DNA from: Dromaius novaehollandiae
Lineage: Eukaryota; Chordata; Aves; Casuariiformes; Dromaiidae
Assembly (NCBI RefSeq): GCF_036370855.1
Contig: NC_088111.1
Location: 19,999,501 to 20,063,500 of the forward strand
Direction: 5' to 3'
Length of the DNA: 64,000 bases
Shown: piece by piece, positions 11,390 to 22,480 of the stretch
Position numbering within the stretch: the stretch's first letter is position 1
How the letters are laid out: each line of letters begins with the position of its first letter
Program-made: the position numbers and the translations under genes
The notes under the pieces: generated by a model
What the model saw: only the letters and a program-made list of their open reading frames with translations
Databases searched by the model: none
What the model was told of the DNA's origin: nothing

Positions 11390-14300
11390 CTGAATTAAAA
11401 CAAACAAACAAAGTTAACAAACAAACAAAAAAAGTTAGACAAACCTGTTACACTGTAGTGTTACATGTCTCCCATCCACAGCACACTAAAAGCAGTTTTC
11501 TCAACACTTGTTCACTTTTCCTGAAGGAAACAGGTACTGAGGAAGAAGCTCACTTCTCTTGTTCTTAACAATTTTCCTTCCTTCAGCAATCTATACCTTC
11601 AGAATTATTTTGGCAGCTTCTGACAACTGGAAGATACAATGTACCAGTTACTGCTTTCATATGAGCTTGAAAGCAATGCTCCCATCATTCTTTAACAACA
11701 ATGATTAGAGCAGCATGCATTCTGTTGAAGTCAGCTATTCAGTATTTACAGCTACTTAAGGCCCAAATTGCACATTTGAAGGAGATGGCAAGGGAGGAAG
11801 CAGCAATTTGATAGGATGTTTTTCTGTATATATAGATTCCATATATCCATCTATCTATATATATCTATCAATATATCAAGTTAGGCCTGTGCTTTCCTCA
11901 ATAAGACGACTATTTTCCCGAACTCAAATTGTAAGTTTTGTGCTTAGTCAGAAATTCACTCAGTTACATTACCCTAAACATCAGCCTTAGTCTTACTTAT
12001 TTATTTATTTTTAAGAGGAAGCATGAGCAAGACAAACTATTCCTTAGAGAGTATCTTCTCAAAAAACAGCAGAGAAAGGGGTTTCTCTTGCTGACCTTCT
12101 AGCTTCTTTGGTGTTTCATCTTCTTTCAAGACAATGTGATCCTGCAACGAAATGAAAAACTATCTTAGTATATCACAATTCTTGAACAGCCACTCTGTCA
12201 CAAGATCCTTCAGAAAGTCTTGTTTTGTTTCTCATCTAATGGCTTATAACATTTTTTGCAGTGAGAGCCAACAACTGCACACACTGTGTGCAGCCTTTCT
12301 TCTCCTCTACCCCTACATAAGCCCCTAAACACTGGTAGAACTAAGCTCTAGAAGTTAACTCTACATAGAGGTGCTCGTCTCAGACAACTCATTGAAACAC
12401 AGATCAAGATACTACATTAGTTCATTAGATGCTTAAAACTTTGTCTATAATCAGCAGTTCAGTACAGAGGCCCTGAATTACCATTCTTCACAAGCCACCA
12501 TTCTTTACTACCACCCCAGAGAAGCAAGTATTAACGCCTAGAACACAAGGAGCCCTTCAGCGCCCTATTTCAGCCTCAGCAATTACTGTCTTCAGTGGAT
12601 ATCAACAGTGACCTGAACAATCAGAAGCCTTAAGACCATTTTTCTAGCCATCTTAATTGTCAGAAATACACGGCAGTACTTCAGAAAAGCTTGCATGTTT
12701 TTCCACCCATGAAATTCAGCTTGCAGTAGTCATTGCTAATATGCAATCTCCCTTCCATCTCCGTATTTACAGTTATTCCACTGCTCTAAGTTCACTGGAA
12801 TTTCCAAAGTGCTGTCCTGTCTACTCTGTCTAGCCAGGATTTCCTAAGAACTAAGATGTTGCATTAAAAAAAATTCTTATGACTCAAATCCCCCAATATA
12901 TTTTAGAATCTGCATTAAAAAATAATAGGTAAAAGAACACTATCAGCACCTTCAAATATGGAGGAAAAGGGGAGAGAAAAGGAGTCAAATTGGACTAATA
13001 GTTTTATCCTAAGATCCCAGGAAAAAAGAGGCTGCTACTACTCTTTTTTTTTTTTTTTTTTTTAAAGGAAGTCTGCTGAAAGAGCCCACTGTACAGAGGC
13101 ATTCATGGGATGCTAACTTTCGGAAGTACTTGACATATCAGGAACATTGTCAACATGGTAGCTACTCACTCAATAGTATGTATTTAGTGTAAGGCAGCAG
13201 CTTACAAATCCAAATATAGGGCATTTAAATATAGAAATAATTGGCAATGTTTCCTTACATTTAAAAACAAAAAAAAACCCACAAAAAACAAAAAAAGAGA
13301 GAGAAATAGCTACATCCCCCAACAGATTTTATACAACCCAGCTTTAAGACTGACAAACAAAACCTGATACGGTGACAAATGCTGCGTCTGACATCATAGA
13401 ACCAAGCACATGCTGCACCTGAAACTCAAGGCTGATCTTTAAATTAGCTTTTTCACTGCTGATCACTTTAGCTTAATCTCCTCCTAATGTGCTTTCATGT
13501 TGAATGTAGATACATATTAGACATATGAAGAGCATAGGTAGTTCACATGAAGATTTGTGATTGTAACTCACTGGTGTTCACTGACTCACTAAAGCAGGTG
13601 TCAAGATCACCTCTGCTGAACTGCAGAACAAAGAAATATCTTCTCTTTGCTGACACTGACAATCTTAAATGCCTCCTGACTACATGCCAAGAGCTACAGC
13701 TGTACTTCATTTAGCTCCTAAAACCTTTGGCTTTCATTATTCTTACACATCCACAGGATAATTAATAATTTTGTTGCAAACTATGGAGCACATTGAAAGC
13801 TGATACACAAAAGATAACAGTAGCAAAAAGAGGCCTCAGGAATAACACTGTCTAATCTGCAGTTACCATAATTTAAGCCTGTCATCTTAAAAAAAAAAAA
13901 AAAAAATGCAGGCATTACATTGCTGACAAGACAGTATGATGATTCACTGAACTGCTAGCTTGGTTTGACAGTGGAAAAAAGTACAAATACCTTAGGCTTG
14001 TTTGGATGTGCTCGCACAACGCTGGTAGATACTGGAGACCCGAAGATATCGCTTGTCTTCCCACCAGGTGGATTTACGCGCGGACGAGGCTGAGCCGAAC
14101 TAGGATCCTCAAAAATGCCACTTTCTTTCCCCCCTGCAAAGTAGTAGTAAAAATTGTTCTAGATGACTTAGTTTTACCACGCTACATTGAAAAAGTCAAA
14201 TTATGAGCATATGAAGACTTCCAGTACCCTATTGCCTAGAGACTTACTTTTGCTTGTCTGAAGATACAGTTTGAAATCCTTTGTTACAAGAACTCACTAG

Positions 14301-17300
14301 AGGATCTTAAATTCACGGCTGTACTCATTGCAGCTAACTGATGACAGAACTCTAGAGTGGAAGCAGTTTCCTTTCATCATTTCCCTGACTTCAATACTAG
14401 GAAAAAATTAGACTAAGATGAAGTGCTAAAAAGTCTGTGAACATGCAGATCATTCACATATTCACATCTTCAAAAGTGTGAATAGATTTAGTGCTCAAGC
14501 ACACTCAGTTTGCAAAATGTAACTTAGAAAAGACAGATCACAGTGTTCCACTGTACGAACACAAAACCAGCGTTGTTCTGCAATTCAGAGCCCGGTCAGG
14601 CCGAGGAAGGTGGCTGCTCTTACCTGGAGGGTTTGTTCTTTTTGGAATGTTCTGAGGTTCTTCAGATGCTCCAAAAATATTAGATGCCATTCGGTGTGGC
14701 CTGTTTGAAGAAGAAACTTCTTCTGCATTCCCAAAGAGATTACTAGAACCACCTCCAGGGGGCTTTAATACCCTACATTGTAAAATGAGAGAAGCAAGAG
14801 ATTAAGATTTATTTGAAATTTACAGCATTCAACATATCTGTCATGTCCCTTCCTGTTGTCCCTGTATGTTACAATGAAATATTCTGACTGGACCATACCC
14901 AAGATAATTTTAAGTCTATGAAGTATCTACTTTTCAAAAGATTCCTAACTCAATGTTTCCAAGTTTAACATAAATATTGCCAGCCTCCTGGTCAGTCAAC
15001 TTGATCATTATGTTATCTAGAATTACTTGAAACAGTTATAGCATAACCATTTGTTCTGGAGGTTTTGTTATCTGCAGTGTTGCAGAAACAACAGGAGATT
15101 AAAACAAGACATATGACTCAGGTTAGTATTTTAAAAATAACCATTACAGCATCAGACTTTTTGCTAAACTTCACATACTGATTTAGCATCTGTGATACAA
15201 TTCAAACCCATCAGCTTTTAAATAAAAGCAAACAATGCAGCCAAAAGTTCTCAAACACTGGAAATCTGCTAATTTCAATCATCAGCTGACATCTTATTAG
15301 TTGGTGTGGAGTTTAGAAAAGAAAGGTGGAAGCCCAAAGAAGCCAAATCTTTAGTGGTCAAGATGCAAGGGCATTAAGACTACCGCTCTTCAACAGATGT
15401 ATATCAAATGGATCCTAATAAAAATGGAGGTTATAATAGAACTGGACCAACTTCTTGAAAACCTACTAAAAGTTAGGCTTGCCCTGGAGTAATAAGTCTA
15501 CAGCTACTATCCATGCCTTGGTCAGCAAACTTCAAGTCCTGTTCTGAAAGGAACAAGAAAAAATACGGGGAAGAGAAGAATACTTATGTATCAAAAATAA
15601 TCTTCAAAGACATGTCTACTTCTTGACCAACTGCCCACAATCTTAGCTGAGCAGAGTTATGCCTCTTCTAACCTGGACACCTAATCCAGGACCTAAACTA
15701 ACCTTAACTTTTATCCAAAAAGAACACTTATAAACTGCACAAGCTTTACCCCGCTGTAGACGAGCAGGATCCAGATGTCAGTGTAACCAAATTAATACAA
15801 CATGTCTCCTCCAAAGATCTGTGACAGAAGCCAGACGTTTCAGGTTACGTGTGTGTGCTGGGCATAAAAGGAGGTTCCTCTTAGACTTAAATTTGAATAG
15901 AAGATCGTTGCTAAGGTTTAACTTCACAAAGGCAGAGTTACTCAGCCGCTCTGTCAGAGAATAGGTTTTGTCAGCACTTCAGACCTCAGGATGAGCACAG
16001 CTCTATGGGAGCTGAGAGAAGACATGTTCCTCTCTTGGTCTGGGAGTACTTTATGCAGTCAGAAAAAGCTCCAGAGAGACTGTTGTTTTTAATGGGCAAT
16101 TTCATTTTTTTTAAACTGTTTGTATGTCTGTGGCTGCTAATTTAATGAACTCCTTTAGTTTGAGGGAATAACTAGGTGTTTGGTAACCAAGATAACTGCA
16201 CTGTCCGTTGCATAGGTAAGATCAAATCTGAGCAGAGGGTTTATTCACAGTTCAGTGTTCAGCAGACTCCAGATCGAACTATGCTGTAGGCTTTCCTTGT
16301 ATTTTAGAAAACCTAAAATTGCTATTAAAACATACATCACATAGCCAAACTAAGCATTTTGATCATTCAGAATGGTCCACAAACCATAAGAGGCAGTTAC
16401 GGTATTTAAATTTGGGGGAGGGAGGGAAGAGAAAAGGAGACAGCAAACAAACTAGAGCAGTTTGAGAGGGGGCTGTTTAGAAAGTAGCTTTGCTAGCGTC
16501 CTCATATCCTTTAAGCGATTCCTGACTTCACTCATTCTTTTCAATTTTTTATGCTTTTATTCTTTGTTGAGTTAATCTAAGAATACTACCAAAGTGACTG
16601 AAAGGAAGAGAAACATGTAGTTTATACAGATGGAATTTCTTATAGTATAGATTCCTCAGTTACCATCCTTAACATGTGTCTACAGACATAGGTGGAAACA
16701 ATAGAGGAACTAAATTTGTGTTCTTTGGTTTAAGGAAAACAATCATAAGAACAAAATTACTTATAGTTTTTGCAACTAGATTCCTAGATTTGAGACCTAT
16801 TGAAAAAAATTCTAGAGAAGCTCCATTTAAGATTAAAAATCTTGATTACTCAGTTAACAAACGTAAATATGAAGATAAATGCAACACTGAGGGTTAATCT
16901 TATGTTGTCCTCACATTTTCAGCTCAGCATCAATATTAAGAAAATCCCACTGCTGCAAGAAACAAGTCAGAGTCAAAACTTGAGATGTTTAAGAGGCATT
17001 TTGAAAGCAGCAGGATAGGAGACGGTTTTTGCAAGCATTACCCAAAGGAACGTCTGGAATCCACACACACACATTAAGTGGATTTGCCTCCTTGGTTTCT
17101 GAAACTTCCAGTCGCTAGGAACCTCCCAAATAATCTGCAAGAACTAAACTCTTTCAAGTAAGGACACTAAGTTTATAAAATTTTAACTAATGTAAAGCCA
17201 GGTAATTAAGTCATTCATAAGAACTACAAAAAGGAAGCAGGAAGCATAGCAACAAACTCTTCCCCCTCTGACAGCAAAGACAAAGGGTTGTGTGCTGCAT

Positions 17301-19426
17301 TTCAGCTGGACGCAAGGACAAACACAAAGCTATCCTTCTCGCTGCGTAGCCTCTAAAGCACTGCTGACCTCCTCACGCTCTAAGCCTCACCCAGTCCTAG
17401 ATTGGAGTGAGATATGCAGGTCTACTGCACCAAAAATAAGATATACTCTGAATGCTACCAATGGAAAACAGCATGCTAAACTAGATAAGCCAACAGGAGC
17501 TGCTTCAACACAGCACAAAGACATTTAATATATATTTAAAGTCATATAACTTTGTATCGGTGTTATATGAGTTTATGTGCACAGAGAGGTTTTATGTCTC
17601 CTACCTAGAGGAGCTGGATCCTTTCCTTGTGGTGGGGGGATCCTCTGATCCTCTTTAACTGTGTCTCCTTCTGTCTCCCACCCCCCATCTCCCCCACTTG
17701 ACCCTGCTCTCCCATTTCCCTCTCCTGTCTCCCTCCATCCATCTCCCTGCAACTCTCCATCACTCCTGCGCTCCCACTCCCTCTCCCCACCCCTTGCTTC
17801 CCCTTACCCTCCCCCCCACCCTCCTTCTCCTTCCCTCCACCTGCCACCCCCTCTCCTACACCCTCTCTCCTTCCCCCCTCACTGCCTCTAACCCTCACCC
17901 CCTCTCCCATGCTCCCTCTTTGTTTAATCAAAATAAAACTAAGCAGCTAATTTAATCCAGCAGAGTATTTGTTGGCTGTATCACTGTACACATCAACTGG
18001 ATGACTAAAGATTCATCTCACTGGATGATTATTAAGTAGTAGCTTTCATTTAAAATATTTTTAACATCATTTATTCTGAACAGAAATATCCCTGCGTTAT
18101 AAAGGTATAACAAGGTAAAGCATTTGTTTATTACATCATTTAAAAGATTTTCCTGAATTATGAAGGTTCTATATTAGTAATGCTTTTTCCCCTTACTTCT
18201 ACAGCTTTTGGTGGTTGTTGGGCATTTTGTATTAGGCTCACTTTTAATTCAGGGGACTTTTACACATCAAGAACTGCAAAGGGATTTGCATTAGCAGCAA
18301 ATAAATCCGTGTTTGGAGACCGAACAGAATAAGCTTTGGGCAACAAAAAACCCTTAAGCCCAGTACCTTTTGCTTTTGATGGCAAAGACTGTACATCAGT
18401 ATAAGGACTATTTCAGAGACCTTGCTACAAAAAGGCAATACTCCAGTCACGTAATGCGCTGCAGCATGCATGCCTGCTGTGCCAGGTCTGGTTATGTAGG
18501 TTTTTTGTATTGTTTTACATGACAGACAACAAAGTTTTTCTCAGGCTGAGGGAAACGCTCTGCCACAGCGCAGGAACAAGCCCGAACAAGACCGTCGCCG
18601 CTTGCTGTCCGCCGAGGAGCTGCAGCCTGCCTTCCGCATCCGACCCGGCAACCCAGCTTAGGAGTTAAACGTAGTTCCCAAATTACCGTACGACGAGAAC
18701 GGAAGCTTCTCGGGGACTACACCAAGGGGGAGCTTCCTCGCAAGCCTTCCCAAACCCGGTCCCAGCTTAAAGTGACTGGAACGAGGCGGGGGTGGGGGGG
18801 GGGATTAAAGCGCCCTCCCAGCGCTTCCTTCCCCCCCGCCCACAGGGGGCGGCGGGTCCCCCGCAGCCGCACGGGTGGCTCCAGCCCCCGGTGAGCAGCG
18901 CACACGCTCGCGCCCGAGCGCGGCGCCATCCTCAAGCCTCACGGAAGGGACAAGGAGCCAACGCGTCCTCCGGCAGGCCTCGCGGCCAGGCGCCGCCGAG
19001 CCGGGCCCTCCGCCGCCCCGAGGGGCCAGGGCCCCCAGAGGCGGCCCTCCCGCCCGCCGAGCCCCCGCCGAGCCCCCCGGCGCGCCGGGACCGGGGCCAG
19101 GCCCCGAGCGCGGCGGCCCGGCCGCTCCCTCCTTCCCTGCCGCCGCGTGCCTCGCGCGTGGCCCGCCGCCCCGCACCGGGCCCTCCCCGGCGGCGCCCAC
19201 CCGCCCCCGGCCGCACGGGCCCCCCACGGCCACGGCGCTGCTCCTGCTCCCGCTCCCGCCCCTCAGCGGGACCCCGCGCCCCTCCCGCCGCCGGCCCCGA
19301 ACAAAGCCCCGCCGAGGGCCCTGTGCCGCCGCCGCCCCTCCCTGCCTCCCCCCGCCCCCTCGAGCCGCCGCCGCCGCGGCACCTGGAGCTGGGCTTGGCC
19401 GAGTCGGTCTCGGGGCCTTGAAACAT
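11205..19426 (-). CDS. JPT2: JPT2 (Jupiter microtubule-associated homolog 2, HN1L), complete
   Basis: Five coding exons (19383-19426, 14624-14772, 13991-14133, 12096-12141, 11205-11389) join in phase to 188 residues; human JPT2 has 190. The start [20 protein letters not shown] matches the human MFQ...KPPGG start, and the C terminus [20 protein letters not shown] is essentially the human one. The protein has four copies of a PPGG(x)S(x)xxF motif: [30 protein letters not shown] and [10 protein letters not shown]. Low complexity and few hydrophobic residues suggest it is largely disordered. JPT2 is known as a cytosolic NAADP-binding protein linked to lysosomal calcium release, and is related to the Drosophila microtubule protein Jupiter. 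The ATG lies in GCCACCATGT, a near-perfect Kozak context. The gene is in tandem downstream of CRAMP1, as in mammals. Confidence 0.95.
11827..11876. repeat. ATCT/AT microsatellite in JPT2 intron 4
   Basis: Interrupted ATCT and AT dinucleotide runs between JPT2 coding exons 4 and 5. Likely length-variable. Confidence 0.75.
12096..12141 (-). CDS. JPT2: JPT2 coding exon 4 (short)
   Basis: A 46-nt exon encoding [15 protein letters not shown] plus one base. Acceptor GTTGCAG, donor GTCAGC. It corresponds to the human DHVFLCEGEEPK segment. Confidence 0.9.
12142..13990 (-). other. JPT2: JPT2 intron 3
   Basis: AT-rich intron with a T run near 13043-13063 and an A run near 13889-13906. No other feature was recognised. 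Confidence 0.7.
13991..14133 (-). CDS. JPT2: JPT2 coding exon 3
   Basis: The acceptor lies within a run of six G (minus strand), and the frame requires use of the first. Encodes [32 protein letters not shown] and ends AHPNKPK at a GTATTT donor. Confidence 0.94.
14624..14772 (-). CDS. JPT2: JPT2 coding exon 2
   Basis: Acceptor AATGTAG and donor GTAAGA. Encodes the rest of a split Arg, then [20 protein letters not shown] through [20 protein letters not shown] and PP. The [10 protein letters not shown] block is identical to the human protein as I know it. Confidence 0.95.
14773..19382 (-). other. JPT2: JPT2 intron 1
   Basis: A 4.6-kb first intron. It is AT-rich apart from the CT-rich tract at 17661-17921 and the CpG-island part above about 18540. 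No internal gene was recognised; the open frames at 16676-17018 are short and show no homology I know. Confidence 0.75.
17661..17921. repeat. Polypyrimidine (C/T-rich) low-complexity tract
   Basis: About 260 bases, overwhelmingly C and T on the + strand, with many CCCTCC, CCATCTCC and TCTCC motifs. The opposite strand is a purine tract. It lies in JPT2 intron 1. The long open frames here in several registers are artefacts of composition. Confidence 0.85.
19383..19426 (-). CDS. JPT2: JPT2 coding exon 1
   Basis: Encodes [14 protein letters not shown] plus two bases (AG); donor GTGCCG. It sits inside the CpG island. The start is chosen on homology (MFQ) and the GCCACCATGT context. Confidence 0.93.
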
Positions 19427-19665
19427 GGTGGCGGGCGGGAGGCGGCAGGCTCGGCTCCACGGCCCCGCGCGCGACGCTCCCCCTCGGCCGCCCGGACAGC
19501 AGGTAGCGAGCCAGCGGGCCCGCCCTGCCCCGCCGTTGGCTGAGCCACGCGCCCGTCACGCCGAGCAGCCTATGGGAGGCATCCCGCCACCTCGGGATCC
19601 CGCCTGCCCGGTTCCCTTCCAGCCTGAAACGACCCGCGCCCCTCGCTCATGCTGGCCGCCTTCCC

Positions 19666-19670
19666 ATTGG
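19666..19670 (-). promoter_or_regulatory. JPT2: CCAAT box, JPT2 promoter (proximal)
   Basis: CCAAT on the minus strand (ATTGG on +), about 240 bases upstream of the JPT2 ATG. Likely an NF-Y site in this TATA-less promoter. Confidence 0.5.
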
Positions 19671-19706
19671 AAGAGCCCCCTGTCCGTTAGGGGAAGCTGC
19701 AGGGCC

Positions 19707-19711
19707 ATTGG
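19707..19711 (-). promoter_or_regulatory. JPT2: CCAAT box, JPT2 promoter (distal)
   Basis: CAGCCAATGG on the minus strand, a strong NF-Y-type context, 41 bases from the proximal CCAAT box. Such spacing is common in NF-Y dependent promoters. Confidence 0.55.
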
Positions 19712-20340
19712 CTGAGAGCTCGGGCGGGGCGAGCGAGGGGCGGGCGTGGCAAGGGGCAGGTAGCGTGGCCGGGACGCGCGCGGAGGCTGTTTGAGGGGGG
19801 AGGCGGGGTGGGGGAGGCTGCGGCGTGTGGCGGCGCCGCCCGCGGGGGAGCTGCCCAGCCCGGCGCAGCCCTGCGGCGGGGCGGTGCGCTGGGGCCGCGC
19901 CCCTGTATCCCCCCCCTGGGGGGCCACGGCCGCAGCCGGCGGTACCGGAGCGCCGCCCCGGGCGAGGGGCCTGCGGCCGGCAGCCCCCGGGGCGGCTCCG
20001 GCTTCTTCAGCCCCTTCCCCACAGGCGCCGCCCTGCCCTGGCTCCGGGGCTAAAGAGCTTATTTTTTGGCAGGTCGGAGATGGGTCAGCTTTGGTCTGTG
20101 CTCCAGGGGCGCAGTCCTGTGGTTGTCTTATAGGCGTTTCACCCGAAAACATCCATTACAAATTAAAAAAAATGCTACCAAGCACAGAGAAAGAAAAACC
20201 AAAAAAAGGGGATAAAGAGCATCACAAGAAATAACCCCGCGCGGGACGCGCCTCTCCGGAGCAGCCCCGATGCAGGTGGGCGGCTGTTGGCCCGGCCCGT
20301 AACGCATGGCGCTGAGAGAAACGTGTCCTCTCCGGGTCGC

Positions 20341-21060
20341 CTCTTCCCCCGCCTCGGAAAACGGTGTCAGCGAAGCGCCCAGCAGAAGCAGGGCTGGGCA
20401 AAGGCCGTTTAAAAGCCACCGGTTCTGGGGAGGAATCGGATCTGGGCTCTGGCGAGCTGATACGGGTGCAGTTAGGGAGCCAACGCTCGCATGGCTGTTC
20501 TTAACCAAACACATGTGAGAGTTACGTTACAGCACTTAACATTTTCAGTCGAAGGTTTTGTTTTATGCTTCCGCAGCTTTCCGTATGCTAAGAAGCAAAT
20601 TTAGAGGCAGCCTTACTGCTGATTTTATCTTGAAGGATTAAACCAGATTCACTCTTCCTGCAGGATCTTGCGTTATTTCATTTCTTACCCCACCAATACT
20701 TCTTAGTTCTGACTCATACTATTTCTCCTATTTAAACAGCATTAAATTCTGTTCATTAAGGGCAAAATTTAGGTGACCTGGGAGAAAAGGGGTTAGGATA
20801 CAATCCCAGTATTGATACAAGGTGGAGAAGAACCAACGATCTCTCTTGGGTGTGAGTCTGTGTCACCAGGGGGTGGAGGTGTGGAGGTTGGACAGCAGGA
20901 GCTCAGACTTGGCCGTATACTCCGGTTTTCCCTGTACATAGGTGGTAGGGAGAACCTCCACTTTTCAGATGGAAAGGAAGCGCTAAATAATACTAGTGAT
21001 AAGCTCTCCTTTTTTTTTTTTTTTTTTTAATTCTACTTTTCTAAGCCTCCTTCCACCCAC
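20341..21060. other. Intergenic sequence upstream of JPT2
   Basis: AT content rises away from the island. A G-rich stretch at 20868-20906 and a T run at 21011-21028 are present. No gene was recognised. Confidence 0.5.
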
Positions 21061-21065
21061 CAAAG

Positions 21066-21492
21066 TGATTCCAGTGAAGGGCTACTGAGATGATTTAAGA
21101 GACTGGAGCCTCTGTCACAGGAGGAAAGGCTGAGAGAGCTGGGACTGCTCAGCCTGGAGAAGACTGGGGGCCGGGGGGGGGGGGAATCTTATCAGTGTGT
21201 ATAAATATCTGAAGGGAGGGTGTAAAGAAGACAGAATGAGACTCTTCTCAGTGGTGCCCAGTGACAGGACAAGAGGCAACAGGCACAAACTGAAACACAG
21301 GAAGCTCCATCTAAGAAAAAAACCTTTTGACTGTGAGGGTAACTGAGCACTGGAACAGGTTGCCCAGAGAGGTCGTGGAGTCCGTGGAGATGATCAAAAG
21401 CTGCCTGCAGATGGTCCTGGGCAACCTGCTCTAGGTAACCTTGCTTGATGATCTGCTAGATGATCTCCAAAAAACCCCATTCTGTGATTCTG
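21066..21492 (+). mobile_element. CR1-family LINE fragment, 3' end, + orientation
   Basis: The sequence shows hallmarks of the CR1 3' region in order: CTCAGCCTGGAGAAGA, a TATAAATATCTGAAGGGAGG block, GGAACAGGTTGCCCAGAGAGG and the tail CCCATTCTGTGATTCTG at the end. A G run interrupts it at about 21170-21183. It is a 5'-truncated, dead copy. The 5' boundary is approximate. Confidence 0.88.
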
Positions 21493-22098
21493 TTTTTAAC
21501 TTTTTCATTACACAGAGAACAAAACAGTTCATCTACACACAAATTACTCATTTGGATTTAAATGGAAGTAATCCCAACTGAGAATGAATATCCTCATTCA
21601 GAATCAAAATATCTTTACTTTGATTTGGTTTATTTCAAAAGAAATTATGGTGATACAAGTTCAACAGGAGAGTGTCCAAAAGAGGGATTTTTGTGTGGCT
21701 TAATTAACATACTTTATATTCATATTTTCAGTTAATTCTGTATTAACTTTTGTGAGTATTCCCTGTAGACACATCTGTAATCGGAGATTAATGATATTTC
21801 CACTCATGACTAAATATCTTCCTCCTCTTTCATTTACTACTGCTTAGCATAAAATGGTACTATATTGCTTTTAGGAGAAAAGTGGTAGTGTAAGACAAGA
21901 CTCAGTTATCTTTAATGTGATGAAGGAGGGAAAAATGCACAATGTACCATTCTCTGCTGTCTCTGGTAGTCTGCTATGAGGCATCTGGTTTAAGAACAAA
22001 CTTGCGCTTTTTCAAGACTTATTAAACCAGAGCTGCCCTTGGATGTTGCAGAGGTGAAAGGTCTAGATGTGTACAAAAGGGAACTAGATAAATTAATA

Positions 22099-22480
22099 CC
22101 ATAGATCACAGGGTAATTCAGGTTGGAGGGAACCTCAGGAGGTCTCTAGTCCACCCTCCTGCTCAAAGCAGGGTCAGCTAGGAGATCAGGCCGGGTTACT
22201 CAGGGCTTTATCCATTCTGGTCTTGAAACCTTTGGAATTGAGACTGCCCTCATGGTGAAAAAGTTTTTCCAGTGGTGGCTATATAAACACAGCGGCCTGG
22301 GTGCAACCTCTGCCTCTAAGCTCCTGGTTATCAGAAGCTGCGAGGAGGTGCCAGGGGAAAGATCAAGATATACATATCCTTTCCTTGTACCCTGTTCTTT
22401 GAGCAGTTGCTGGTGACTACGGTGAGAGATAAGAGTTTCAATATGGAGAGCCCTCTGGTTTGACCCATTTAAGCTCACAG
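22099..22480 (-). mobile_element. CR1-family LINE fragment, minus orientation (diverged)
   Basis: The minus strand reads GGATAAAGCCCTGAGTAACC, then CTGCTTTGAGCAGGAGG, AGAGACCTCCTGAGG and ends TTACCCTGTGATCTATGG, the typical CR1 3' end. The section 22270-22480 is more diverged and its membership is less certain. Confidence 0.75.

Larger units (their letters stand above)
18540..20340. promoter_or_regulatory. JPT2: CpG island over JPT2 promoter and first exon
   Basis: Extremely GC-rich and CpG-dense, with its core at about 18780-20060, containing JPT2 coding exon 1 and its upstream region. Surrounding DNA is AT-rich. GC boxes (for example GGGGCGGG near 19737) and CCAAT boxes are present and no TATA box is evident. 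That indicates a housekeeping-type promoter firing toward lower coordinates. Multiple overlapping long frames on both strands here (for example 18792-19548, 19556-20234) are explained by lack of AT-rich stop codons and are not annotated as genes. Confidence 0.85.

Noticed and set aside
17544-17571. CATATAAC...GTTATATG inverted repeat
   Set aside because: 8-bp arms in AT-rich DNA are expected by chance.
17605-17955. Open frames of 76-108 codons on both strands
   Set aside because: Produced by the polypyrimidine tract; low-complexity products only.
18792-19548. Long overlapping open frames up to 247 codons on both strands
   Set aside because: They fall in the CpG island, where stop codons are rare. 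The products are Pro/Arg/Ala/Gly-rich with no homology, and only the short JPT2 first exon is supported.
19556-20234. Open frames of 100-200 codons upstream of JPT2
   Set aside because: Same composition effect; no splice context or similarity, and they overlap promoter elements.
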